Positions 6,838 through 15,090 of a DNA stretch of 15,673 nt are shown in pieces (position 1 is the stretch's first letter; every line of letters begins with the position of its first letter). Source of the stretch: Devosiaceae bacterium (GTDB taxonomy: Bacteria; Pseudomonadota; Alphaproteobacteria; Rhizobiales; Devosiaceae); NCBI GenBank assembly GCA_021648585.1, contig JAKISM010000040.1, positions 1 to 15,673 of the forward strand, written 5' to 3'. Below the pieces are notes generated by a model. The model was given only the letters and a program-made list of their open reading frames with translations. It ran no database searches and had not been told where the DNA came from. A program made the position numbers and the translations under genes.

Positions 6838-6859
6838 ATTTATCAAATTTGGCACTAAA

Positions 6860-8008
6860 ATGAAAAATAATTCCTTAAAACTAAATCCATTTTTAGCATT
6901 AGAAATATTTGCAAAAGCCACCGAACTTGAAGCGCAGGGCAAAAAAATCTATCATTTAGAAGTTGGAGAGCCAGGAGGAGAGCCAACAAAAAAAATAGCA
7001 AAAGCCCTAAATTCTTACCTAAAACACCCACAAAAATATACAAGTGCAAAAGGTTTGATAGAATTAAGGGAGGCTTTATCTATCCACTATCAAAAAAAAT
7101 ATGGTGTAGAGGTCAATAAAGAGAATTTTATCGTCACTATGGGATCTTCTGCAGGTTTCAATATTGCCCTTTTGAGCGCATTTGAAAAAAATGCAACGAT
7201 TGCCGTGACTAGCCCAGGATATCCAGCCTATATAAATATTATTAACTCGCTGGGCTTTAAGGCAACAGAAATCCCTCTAACTGAGCAAAATTATTGGCAA
7301 CTTAGTGCCAAAGATGTTGCACAGGCATATAAAAAACAACCCTTTGATGGGTTACTATTTGCAAGTCCTGCAAATCCTACTGGTGCTTGCATAAGCGAAA
7401 ACGAGTTAGAAAAAATTATATTAGTGTGCAAGAAATTAAATATTCTTCTTATCTCTGATGAAATATATCATGGGTTAGAATATGGCACTCCGTCAAAATC
7501 TGCCCTGAATTTTACCAATGATGCTATTGTCGTAAATAGTTTTTCAAAATATTTTTGTATGACTGGCTATAGAATAGGCTGGTTGATTATGCCCAAAAAC
7601 TTAGTCAAAAAAGCTGAAATGTTACAACAAAATATGTATATTTCAGCCCCAACCCTAAGTCAAAAAGCAGCGATTATTGCTCTTGACGACCTTGAACATT
7701 GTGATTTGCAAAAAGCACAATATTTGCGCAATAGAGATATTTTAATAATGGGTCTTAATGAAATGGGGCTAAGAGCTATTAAACCAGCTCAAGGTGCTTT
7801 TTATATCTATGTTGATTTTTCTGCTTTTACCAATGACACTCTGGTTTTTTGCAAAGAGATGCTTTTTGATATTGGTGTTGCTCTCACTCCGGGTGAAGAT
7901 TTTGATAGAGCAAATGGCAAAAAATATGTACGCATTTCATTTGCTGGAAAACAAAGCGATATTGAAATTGCGATTAAAAAAATGGTCGAGTATTTAACCC
8001 GACCATAA
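6860..8008 (+). CDS. PLP-dependent class I/II aminotransferase
   Basis: A 382-residue fold-type I aminotransferase of the aspartate/aromatic aminotransferase superfamily. Residues of the cofactor site are visible: the GSSAGF phosphate-site segment (about 95-100), SPANPTG with Asn 172, SDEIYHG with Asp 200 and Tyr 203, SFSKYFCMTGYRIGW with the Schiff-base Lys 230 and Arg 238, and a C-terminal Arg (about 358) in YVRISFA that should bind the substrate carboxylate. The substrate cannot be read from sequence. It is transcribed away from dsb across a 129-bp gap and converges on rne; the end of the gene contains the predicted rne terminator. No clear Shine-Dalgarno precedes the ATG, and the -10 element at 6832 would leave a short leader of about 15 nt. 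Confidence 0.92.
   Translation: MKNNSLKLNPFLALEIFAKATELEAQGKKIYHLEVGEPGGEPTKKIAKALNSYLKHPQKYTSAKGLIELREALSIHYQKKYGVEVNKENFIVTMGSSAGFNIALLSAFEKNATIAVTSPGYPAYINIINSLGFKATEIPLTEQNYWQLSAKDVAQAYKKQPFDGLLFASPANPTGACISENELEKIILVCKKLNILLISDEIYHGLEYGTPSKSALNFTNDAIVVNSFSKYFCMTGYRIGWLIMPKNLVKKAEMLQQNMYISAPTLSQKAAIIALDDLEHCDLQKAQYLRNRDILIMGLNEMGLRAIKPAQGAFYIYVDFSAFTNDTLVFCKEMLFDIGVALTPGEDFDRANGKKYVRISFAGKQSDIEIAIKKMVEYLTRP
7976..8006 (-). terminator. Predicted intrinsic terminator of rne
   Basis: On the minus strand a perfect 7-bp stem (8006-8000 with 7988-7982) and an 11-nt loop are followed by a run of T (7982-7976). This is the standard arrangement for an intrinsic terminator of rne, whose normal stop is at 8027. 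It lies inside the last codons of the converging aminotransferase gene. On the plus strand the same stem is followed only by AAAATAAG. Confidence 0.7.
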
Positions 8009-8026
8009 AATAAGTTAGTTTTTCAT

Positions 8027-8392
8027 TTAACCAAAGATATTACGCTGCCACCAGCCGCCTTTTTTAGGTTGCTTATCATCTGCTTTTTCTTTGCTTTTAG
8101 AAGATGTTACAACAATTTCTTCAGCATTAGGCTTTGTTTTGCTTTTAACTGGCTTTGTTTTCTTTTTATCTTCTACTTTAGTAGGGGCTTTACTTTTAGC
8201 CTTGCTCTTTGAGGGCGTATCTTTTTGAGTTTCCTCTACTTTGCTTTTTTTGCTAGGTTCTGGTTTGCTAGGTTTTGGCTTGCTCACTTTTGGTTTGCTT
8301 GTCTTCGTTTCCTTATCTTTTAAAACACTCGCTGGCTTAGCCTTTGCACTTGAAACGGCTTGCTCTTGGCTAGAGTTATCACTTGCCTCATT
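8027..8392 (-). pseudogene. rne: Out-of-frame C-terminal tail of RNase E
   Basis: From 8392 down to the TAA at 8027 the frame is open for 121 codons and is not joined to the rne frame, because one base is missing in a repeat copy (8393-8403). Restoring a base gives a continuous protein of 860 residues from the ATG at 10608. The segment is Lys/Ser/Pro-rich, with stretches like SKPKPSKPEPSKKSK, then EEIVVTSSKSK and the terminal KKGGWWQRNIFG. The Gly-Trp-Trp end is the type of motif through which alphaproteobacterial RNase E (shown in Caulobacter) binds PNPase. It has no ATG of its own; the first possible start is a GTG at 8287 without a convincing ribosome-binding site, so independent expression is unlikely. 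It is kept free of stops, so the break is either very recent or an error. Confidence 0.85.
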
Positions 8393-10608
8393 CTTGCCTC
8401 ATTACTTGCCTCATTACTTGCCTCATTACTTGCCTCATTACTTGCCTTATCATTTGGCTTATCGCTTGGAGTGGCATCTGGCTTAGCGTTTGCCTTATCG
8501 CTTTGTTTGGCACTTTGTTTATTTTCAGCAGATGAATGTTCATTTGAGGTTTGGTTATTGCGCCGCCCACCACGCCTACCACGCCGACGAGTTTTACGTG
8601 GTTCTTCTGCATTTTCACTAGCCTGTGGTGTTGTGGTGCTTTCGCTTACTGAAGCATTGTCATTATTAGTTTTATTATCGACCTCTGGCTTATCTTGATT
8701 TTCTTGCTTGCCAGAATTCTCTTGCTTGGTATTATTTTCTTGATTGGCCTGATTTTCATGTGGCCTTCTAGATCCACGACGCTTACGTTTGCGAGGAGGG
8801 CGTTTTTCATTGCTAGCGACATCTTCTTCGCCTTCTTCAATTTCTATTTTCTCTATATCAGCACTATCAACTTTAATATGGGAAACTGCTTGAGGGGCAA
8901 CCTGGCGTTTTTCACCCTTTGATATTTCAAAATTATTTCCAACCATTTCAATGTCCGCAAAAACTGAAATAGAAATATTATTCTTTTTTTCTAAAGAGCT
9001 AAGCGCTTCTCGTTTTGCATTTAATATGAAATTTGCAACATCAGTTGGCACGTTAACATTAATAGAATTGTTAGGTTTTCTTTGCACATAATCTTCAATC
9101 GCTCGCACAATCATAAGCGCTAGGCTTTCAACTGAGCGGACTATGCCAGCGCCCGTACATGTAGGACAAACATTGGTTGAGCTTTCCAGAACCCCAAATC
9201 TCATACGCTGACGTGACATTTCAAGTAATCCAAATAGGCTTATTCGCCCAATTTGAATTCTCGCCCTATCATTGCGCAGTGATTCTTTCATTTTATTTTC
9301 GACATTTCTAATAGAGCGCTTATCCATCATATCGATAAAATCAATAACAACTAGTCCTGCCATATCTCTAAGGCGTAATTGCCTTGCAATTTCGTGTGCT
9401 GCCTCAAGGTTAGTCTGCAAGGCTGTTGCTTCAATATTTCTCTCTTTAGTGGCTTTACCTGAATTAACATCTATTGAGACAAGAGCCTCAGTTGGGTTAA
9501 TTACAATATAGCCTCCAGAGGGCAGAGTGACTTGCGGAGAAAACATAGAATCTAGTTGTACTTCTACATTATATTTAGAAAATATGGGCTTATCACCTTT
9601 ATAAAGACGTACCTTCTTTACGTGGCTAGGCATAATCATTTCCATAAATTCTTTTGCCTCAATATGAGCTTCCTCACCAGAAACCAGCAACTCATCAATT
9701 TCCTTTGAATAAAGATCTCGAATAGTACGTTTAATCAACGATCCTTCTTCATATACTAAGCAAGGAGCGGTTGAGGTTAAAGTTAGAGATCTTACGCTTT
9801 CCCAAAGGCGCATTAAATATTCAAAATCCCGCTTTACTTCAGCTTTAGTTCTTGATGCGCCAGCTGTACGTAAAATCACGCCCATTCCTTCTGGAACGGC
9901 TAAAGAACCAGCAATTTCTTTAAGGCGTTTACGATCTGACGAATTAGTAATTTTGCGTGAAATTCCGCCACCACGTGCAGTGTTTGGCATTAGAACTGAA
10001 TATCGACCTGCAAGCGAAAGATATGAAGTAAGAGCTGCGCCCTTATTTCCTCTTTCCTCTTTTACCACCTGCACTAACATTACTTGACGGCGCTTGATAA
10101 CTTCTTGAATTTTATAGCGTTTAATGCGAGGTTTTTTGCGCTCAACTTCTTCTTCTAACGCATCATCACCACCTAATTGTTCAACAACTTGCTCATCTGG
10201 TTCATTATTTTCAGACGTTTCATCACCATCGCTAGCATCATCTTCTGTAGTTTCGCTATTCTCATTTTCATCAAGTTCTTCAACATTCTCTTGATTCTCT
10301 TGCTCAGCTTCTAACGCTTGTTGTTTTTCAGCAGCAAGCAATGCTTCCTTATCAGCAACAGGGATTTGATAATAATCGGGGTGGATTTCTGAAAAGGCTA
10401 AAAAACCATGACGATTGCCGCCATAATCAACAAAACAAGCTTGCAAGGATGGTTCTACCCTTGTTACTTTTGCTAGATATATATTGCCTCTTAGTTGGAC
10501 TTTTGAGGCAGATTCAAAATCAAATTCTTCAAGTTGATTACCTCCAGTTACAACAATACGTGTTTCTTCTTGGTGGGTAGCGTCCACCAACATTCTCTTT
10601 GTAGCCAT
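8320..10608 (-). CDS. rne: Ribonuclease E, C-terminally frameshifted
   Basis: Endoribonuclease that starts mRNA decay and processes rRNA and tRNA, and scaffolds the degradosome. As read it has 762 residues. Seen: S1 domain start FDFESASKVQLRGNIYLAKVTRVEPSLQACFV (about 29-60), an acidic insert (about 100-155) typical of alphaproteobacteria, catalytic Asp 380 (VSIDVNSGKAT) and Asp 423 (VVIDFIDM), and the Zn-link Cys 481/Cys 484 in CPTCTGAG. The rest (about 590-738) is low-complexity and contains two arginine-rich blocks (RKRKRRGSRR and RKTRRRGRRGGRR). After residue 738 a missing base shifts the frame and adds 24 foreign residues ending at 8320. The start is set at 10608 because MATKRMLVDATH aligns with the family start and GGAG lies 12 nt upstream; an in-frame ATG at 10626 is possible. 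The catalytic half is intact. Confidence 0.93.
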   Translation of the reverse strand: MATKRMLVDATHQEETRIVVTGGNQLEEFDFESASKVQLRGNIYLAKVTRVEPSLQACFVDYGGNRHGFLAFSEIHPDYYQIPVADKEALLAAEKQQALEAEQENQENVEELDENENSETTEDDASDGDETSENNEPDEQVVEQLGGDDALEEEVERKKPRIKRYKIQEVIKRRQVMLVQVVKEERGNKGAALTSYLSLAGRYSVLMPNTARGGGISRKITNSSDRKRLKEIAGSLAVPEGMGVILRTAGASRTKAEVKRDFEYLMRLWESVRSLTLTSTAPCLVYEEGSLIKRTIRDLYSKEIDELLVSGEEAHIEAKEFMEMIMPSHVKKVRLYKGDKPIFSKYNVEVQLDSMFSPQVTLPSGGYIVINPTEALVSIDVNSGKATKERNIEATALQTNLEAAHEIARQLRLRDMAGLVVIDFIDMMDKRSIRNVENKMKESLRNDRARIQIGRISLFGLLEMSRQRMRFGVLESSTNVCPTCTGAGIVRSVESLALMIVRAIEDYVQRKPNNSINVNVPTDVANFILNAKREALSSLEKKNNISISVFADIEMVGNNFEISKGEKRQVAPQAVSHIKVDSADIEKIEIEEGEEDVASNEKRPPRKRKRRGSRRPHENQANQENNTKQENSGKQENQDKPEVDNKTNNDNASVSESTTTPQASENAEEPRKTRRRGRRGGRRNNQTSNEHSSAENKQSAKQSDKANAKPDATPSDKPNDKASNEASNEASNEASNEARMRQVITLAKSKPFQVQRLSQRVF
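8381..8451 (-). repeat. 12-bp tandem repeat coding for Ser-Asn-Glu-Ala, with one 11-bp copy
   Basis: On the plus strand the unit is ACTTGCCTCATT. Copies: 8381-8392, 8393-8403 (11 bp, first A missing), 8404-8415, 8416-8427, 8428-8439, then a diverged copy 8440-8451. On the coding strand the full unit gives SNEA. The single short copy causes the rne frameshift. Changes by whole units would keep the frame. Confidence 0.95.
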
Positions 10609-10764
10609 AATAATTAAATTCTCCATGCCCTTGCAGACGTAAATGTCTCCTTGATTCTAAAACTTGCCTAACAATGCAAACATTTCGTTCTTTGGAAAAA
10701 TTATTTCCACTAGATGTAAGTCGTAGCAAATTAGCTCCAAGCGAGGCTAAATGATTTTTTAGTT

Positions 10765-10787
10765 TGGCGTTAATACTAACAACGCCA
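10765..10787 (-). other. Hairpin in the predicted rne leader
   Basis: Perfect 7-bp stem TGGCGTT/AACGCCA with a 9-nt loop, about 160 nt upstream of the rne ATG on the transcribed strand. It is the most stable-looking structure in the leader and could serve as an RNase E target for feedback control. The role is inferred. Confidence 0.4.
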
Positions 10788-11022
10788 GCGAATGGGTTGG
10801 AAAAGGATAAAAATTTACAAAAAAAGTTAAAATGAAAAACATTCAATAAACTACGCAAATTTTCTCCTATATTCATAAGTAAATCCTATTTCCCTGACTT
10901 ATATTCTTGTAAGACATTGTGATTTTTATAAAATACTTTGCCGATAAAAACTAAGTCACTCAATCCGTTAAAGGATCAAAAACTTTTCAAAGGTAATTAC
11001 AATCTAGAACTTGCTGCTTCTA

Positions 11023-11040
11023 TGGAGCAATTATGCTCCA
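11023..11040. promoter_or_regulatory. 7-4-7 palindrome in the rne/amiC gap
   Basis: TGGAGCA, ATTA, TGCTCCA, perfect arms, no T-run on either side. It stands alone between divergent genes, so it could be an operator for a dimeric regulator or an RNA hairpin. No known regulator site was recognised. Confidence 0.35.
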
Positions 11041-11304
11041 ATCGTCTCTAATTTACGCAAAATTTGATATCCTATCAAAAAATGCAAAAAATAGTTTTAT
11101 CTTACCTAAGCTTCTAGCATGTAGGCATGTTCGCAACGCTTGGCAAGAAAAATATAATTTATAGTGTTTTTCATTTTGTATAGTCGAGTTAAAAGTGCAA
11201 AAAACACACGGTTTTAAGATAATTATAAAAAATCTATTTTGTTAAGTTATTCGAATCAAAATACCTGATATCATTATAACAATGTTTTGATTTGGTTGTA
11301 ATTT

Positions 11305-12543
11305 ATGAAATATCTAAAAAAATATATATTACTGTTTCTTACAGTTTTTCTGTTTATGAGTTCTCCTCTAAATGCTCAACAAACAGAGCAAAGCGTGGAT
11401 AGTGCAATTCTTCCATCGCTTATTGAAGCAAGAGTGTCCTCTACAGAGCAAAGAGCAAGGCTTGTACTTGATTTAAGTGCCAAAACTGTTTTTGCTCTAA
11501 CATCATTTAATGAGCCAATGCGAATTGCTGTTGATGTAAAAGCTACAGATATTAAATTTACAAATACAATCTCTCCAACAGGGGAAGGGCTAATATCATC
11601 TATAGATTTTGAAACAACAAATGATAATAGAATTCGCACTTGGTTAGTTTTGTCAGATTTTGCGCAAGTACAACAAGCCTATATTTTAGACCCATTTGAC
11701 AATCAGCCCGCAAGATTAGTTGTAGATATAATTCCAGCATCAAAGGAACGGTTTTTAGCAAATGTTGCACAAGACATTGCTTTTTCTCAAAACCAAGCAA
11801 AAGAAATAGCAAAATTAGCAGATAATTCTAACGCACCTGGTACGTTAAATTCTCAAATAACTTCGAGACCATTAATTATCATTGATCCCGGACATGGTGG
11901 AATTGATTCGGGTGCACAAGGGGCAACAGGCCATAAAGAAAAGGACATTGTTCTAAATTTTGCACTTTTATTACAAAAATTGCTTATTGAGGCTGGTAGT
12001 TTTGATGTTGCCTTAACTAGAAATAATGACAGTTTTGTTTCACTCCCAGATCGTCTTGCTTTAGCTCGAACAAACAAAGCAGATTTGTTTATTTCAATAC
12101 ATGCAGACTCGTTTGAGCAAGCAGATGTCGGAGGAACTAGCATATATACGATTGATGAAGAGGCAACTGATGTATTAGATAAAATATTAGCTGATAATGA
12201 AAATAAAGTAGATATTATTGCAGGACTAGCGCCACCAAATATTGATGAGCAAGCAGTTTCAATTCTTGTTGATTTAATGCGCCGTCAAATGCGCAAACAA
12301 GCCTTTAGAGTGGCCTCTGTTATTGTTGATCAACTTAAGCCTAGCGTGCGTTTGCGACGCTTCCCAATAAGAAAAGCCGATTTTTTCGTATTACAATCCC
12401 CAGATATCCCTTCAATTCTTATAGAATTGGGTTTTCTTTCTAATATGAAAGATGTAGAGAACTTAACAACTAGTGAGTGGAACGACAGAGTTGCAAATTC
12501 TATAGCTCGTGGTGTTGCGGTGTATTTTGGTGAAACAAAGTAA
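11305..12543 (+). CDS. amiC: N-acetylmuramoyl-L-alanine amidase with AMIN domain
   Basis: Periplasmic zinc amidase that cuts the bond between MurNAc and the peptide stem, splitting septal peptidoglycan so daughter cells separate. It has 412 residues: a signal peptide (about 1-24, ending LNA-QQ), an AMIN domain (about 38-145) for localisation to the wall or division site, a linker, and an Amidase_3 domain (about 188-408). Zinc and catalytic residues are visible: His 197 in IDPGHGGIDSGAQG, Glu 212 in HKEKDIVL, His 266 in ISIHAD and Glu 374 in ILIELGFLSN. A segment after the second His (about 285-335) probably is the regulatory helix region that blocks the active site until an activator binds; that is an inference from AmiC/AmiB structures. 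The PBP1A gene follows 76 bp downstream. The symbol follows usual alphaproteobacterial usage. Confidence 0.93.
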   Translation: MKYLKKYILLFLTVFLFMSSPLNAQQTEQSVDSAILPSLIEARVSSTEQRARLVLDLSAKTVFALTSFNEPMRIAVDVKATDIKFTNTISPTGEGLISSIDFETTNDNRIRTWLVLSDFAQVQQAYILDPFDNQPARLVVDIIPASKERFLANVAQDIAFSQNQAKEIAKLADNSNAPGTLNSQITSRPLIIIDPGHGGIDSGAQGATGHKEKDIVLNFALLLQKLLIEAGSFDVALTRNNDSFVSLPDRLALARTNKADLFISIHADSFEQADVGGTSIYTIDEEATDVLDKILADNENKVDIIAGLAPPNIDEQAVSILVDLMRRQMRKQAFRVASVIVDQLKPSVRLRRFPIRKADFFVLQSPDIPSILIELGFLSNMKDVENLTTSEWNDRVANSIARGVAVYFGETK

Positions 12544-12619
12544 TGCCGCAATCTTTGAGTTTATGCTAATAATTAATAATGATTTATTTCAAGATTAAAA
12601 TAAAAAGGTGAATAAATAA

Positions 12620-15037
12620 ATGTTACGATTGCTTGGCTGGCTATTTGGCTTCGGTTTATTCATTGGCATTATAATTTTGGGTGCAGTAATATTATTTGTA
12701 GCAAATATCTCAAAGGATTTGCCAGATCATGAAGCGCTTGCAAATTATCAACCGCCAATAACAACTCGTGTACATGCAGCAAATGGTGCGCTGTTGGCAG
12801 AATATGCACGAGAAAGACGATTATTCCAGCCAATTGAAACTGTGCCTGCTTTGGTTATCCAAGCTTTTTTATCAGCTGAGGATAAGAATTTTTACCTTCA
12901 TGGCGGCATCGCTATTGATGGGATTATTCGAGCAATAAGAGATAATGTTATGGATCGACTTGAGGGCGGCAATGCTCGTCTTGTCGGAGCCTCTACAATT
13001 ACACAGCAGGTTGCAAAGAATTTCCTTTTAACTAATGAGCAAACGTGGGATCGCAAAATTAGAGAGGCTATTCTAGCATTGCGAATAGAGGATACTTTTA
13101 CAAAAGATAAAATTATTGAACTATATTTGAATGAAATTTTCTTTGGCTTTAATTCTTATGGTATAGCGGCAGCTTCTTTGAATTATTTTGATAAGGCTCT
13201 TTATGAATTATCAATTTCTGAAATTGCCTATCTTGCGGGTGTTCCAAAAGCTCCTAGTAATTACCAGCCATTTAGAAACCCAAAAGCTGCGATTGAACGT
13301 CGCAATTGGGTAATTAGCCGTATGGCTGCTAATAATTATATAACTACTGAACAAGCAGAAACCGCTAAAAAAGACAACCTTAATGTTGTGCCACGTGCAG
13401 CAGGCTCAAGAGAGTTTTCGTCTGAATATTTCACTGAGGAAGTTCGTAGAGAGCTTGCAAAACTTTATGGAGAAGATCAACTTTATGGAGGAGGTTTGAG
13501 CGTTAGGACTACTCTTGATCCCAAATTGCAATTATTTGCACGTAGAGCACTAATGGATGGGCTTATTGATTTTGATCAAAAAAGAGGATTTCGTGAACCC
13601 GAAGCTACAATCGATATTTCTAAAGATTGGGGCGTAGCTATTTTCGATATTGAACCATTAAGTGATGTGCCAGAATGGACACTTGCCGTAATATTAGAGA
13701 TGGAAACTAATCAAGCAAAAATTGGCATTCGCCCAATTAAAAATGCTGATGGTTCAGTTTCAAGTGAGAGGGTAGTTGGTGCTTTATCTGGTTCTGAAAC
13801 AAAATGGGTTAAGAAATCTCTTTCAACTATTCTTAATATTGGTGATGTTGTCTATGTTGAAACTATTAAAGATAAGCCTGATATTTATACATTGCGCCAA
13901 GTACCAGAAATTGATGGCGCACTTGTTGCGTTAGACCCTCGTACTGGCCGTGTCTTGGCAATGGTTGGCGGGTTTTCATTCGCAAAATCTGAATTCAACC
14001 GAGCTACACAAGCGGTTCGTCAACCGGGCTCTTCCTTTAAGCCAATAGTTTATGCCGCAGCACTTGATAATGGTTATACTCCCGCTTCTGTTGTACTTGA
14101 TGCGCCGCTAGAAGTTATCAATTCAGATGGTACAATTTGGAAACCAGAAAATTATGCAGAGCTCTTTTATGGCCCACAAACCTTACGTCGAGGTATTGAG
14201 CGCTCAAGAAACGTTATGACAGTACGTTTAGCAAAAGATATTGGCATGCCCTTAGTATCTGAATATGCACGGCTTTTTGGTATATATGATGATTTATTAC
14301 CTGTGTTGGCTATGGCACTGGGGTCTGGCGAAACCACTGATATGAAAATGACAGCAGCATTTGCAACCATTGGTAATGGCGGCAGAAAAATAATCCCTAC
14401 CTTGATTGATAGAGTTCAAGATAGGTATGGCAAGACTATTTATGTTCATGATCAAAGAATATGCGAAGGGTGCGTGGCAACTGAATGGAATAATCAGGCA
14501 GAACCGCTTGTCATTGATAATCGTGAGCAAGTACTCGACCCTATGACTGCCTACCAAATAACATCTATGTTGCAAGGCGTTGTGCAATCTGGAACGGGCA
14601 CCTATGTAAAAAGACTTGGTCGTCCAGTTGCCGGAAAAACAGGCACATCAAGCGATTATAAAGATGCTTGGTTTGTTGGTTACACTCCAGAACTTGCGGT
14701 TGGTGTTTATGTTGGTTACGACAATCCACGCTCGATGGGGCGCTCCGCAACAGGTGGTACGCTAGCTGCACCAATTTTCACACAATTTATGGCCGCAGCA
14801 TTAGAGGGCAAACCAGCTACACCATTTATTATGCCTTCTGGAATGAACCAAACTTGGATTGATCCAGCAACTGGCATTCGGGCAATAGCAGGCTCAGCCG
14901 CTATTCTTGAAACTTTTAAACCCGGAACAGGTCCAAATAGTATTACCTCGGTTATTGGGGTGGATTCAGAGGCTTTTCTAAATATTGAAGCTGGGGCTGG
15001 AGGAGATGCAAATCAGGGTCGTGGTGGGCTTTTCTGA
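12620..15037 (+). CDS. mrcA: Penicillin-binding protein 1A (bifunctional transglycosylase/transpeptidase)
   Basis: Class A PBP that polymerises glycan strands from lipid II and cross-links their peptides in the periplasm. It has 805 residues: one N-terminal membrane helix (about 7-29), a GT51 domain (about 55-230) with the catalytic Glu 87 in AEDKNFYLHGG, GASTITQQVAKNF, KIREAILALRIE and the second Glu (about 172) in ELYLNEIFFG; an OB-like insert (about 325-430); and a transpeptidase domain (about 435-770) with Ser 471-Ser-Phe-Lys 474, Ser-Arg-Asn at 529-531 and Lys-Thr-Gly at 673-675. A Cys-Glu-Gly-Cys at 615-618 lies between the second and third motifs. AAGGTG lies about 10 nt before the ATG. 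The gene follows amiC by 76 bp, linking wall synthesis with wall splitting, and prfB starts 53 bp after its stop. The gene is also called ponA. Confidence 0.96.
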   Translation: MLRLLGWLFGFGLFIGIIILGAVILFVANISKDLPDHEALANYQPPITTRVHAANGALLAEYARERRLFQPIETVPALVIQAFLSAEDKNFYLHGGIAIDGIIRAIRDNVMDRLEGGNARLVGASTITQQVAKNFLLTNEQTWDRKIREAILALRIEDTFTKDKIIELYLNEIFFGFNSYGIAAASLNYFDKALYELSISEIAYLAGVPKAPSNYQPFRNPKAAIERRNWVISRMAANNYITTEQAETAKKDNLNVVPRAAGSREFSSEYFTEEVRRELAKLYGEDQLYGGGLSVRTTLDPKLQLFARRALMDGLIDFDQKRGFREPEATIDISKDWGVAIFDIEPLSDVPEWTLAVILEMETNQAKIGIRPIKNADGSVSSERVVGALSGSETKWVKKSLSTILNIGDVVYVETIKDKPDIYTLRQVPEIDGALVALDPRTGRVLAMVGGFSFAKSEFNRATQAVRQPGSSFKPIVYAAALDNGYTPASVVLDAPLEVINSDGTIWKPENYAELFYGPQTLRRGIERSRNVMTVRLAKDIGMPLVSEYARLFGIYDDLLPVLAMALGSGETTDMKMTAAFATIGNGGRKIIPTLIDRVQDRYGKTIYVHDQRICEGCVATEWNNQAEPLVIDNREQVLDPMTAYQITSMLQGVVQSGTGTYVKRLGRPVAGKTGTSSDYKDAWFVGYTPELAVGVYVGYDNPRSMGRSATGGTLAAPIFTQFMAAALEGKPATPFIMPSGMNQTWIDPATGIRAIAGSAAILETFKPGTGPNSITSVIGVDSEAFLNIEAGAGGDANQGRGGLF

Positions 15038-15090
15038 CAATAAAACATTTTACTGTTCAATTTATTTTAGTTTAGCCAAAAGAAAATCAC

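Larger units (their letters stand above)
10609..11304. other. Intergenic region between rne and amiC, about 700 bp
   Basis: It carries the rne leader on the minus side and the amiC upstream region on the plus side. Inverted repeats: 10635-10638/10645-10648 next to the rne ribosome-binding site, 10731-10735/10746-10750, a 7-bp perfect stem 10765-10771/10781-10787, and an isolated 7-4-7 palindrome at 11023-11040. On the minus strand an ATG at 10876, preceded by AGGA at a 7-nt spacing, opens a 112-codon frame that overlaps the rne start and ends at 10538. Its product has no recognised domain. No convincing promoter was found for rne or amiC. The region resembles the long structured leader known for RNase E self-regulation in E. 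coli, although no homology is claimed. Confidence 0.55.

Noticed and set aside
8027..8287. Separate small Lys-rich gene of 86 codons
   Set aside because: It starts at GTG without a convincing ribosome-binding site, its frame is open upstream to the repeat, and one restored base joins it to rne. It is the rne tail.
8381..8451. CRISPR-like or iteron array
   Set aside because: The copies are contiguous 12-bp coding units without spacers, within rne.
8241..8698. Leu/Ala-rich open frames on the plus strand opposite the rne tail
   Set aside because: They are shadows of the low-complexity, repeat-containing rne coding region; the hydrophobic composition follows from the complement of Lys/Glu/Asn codons.
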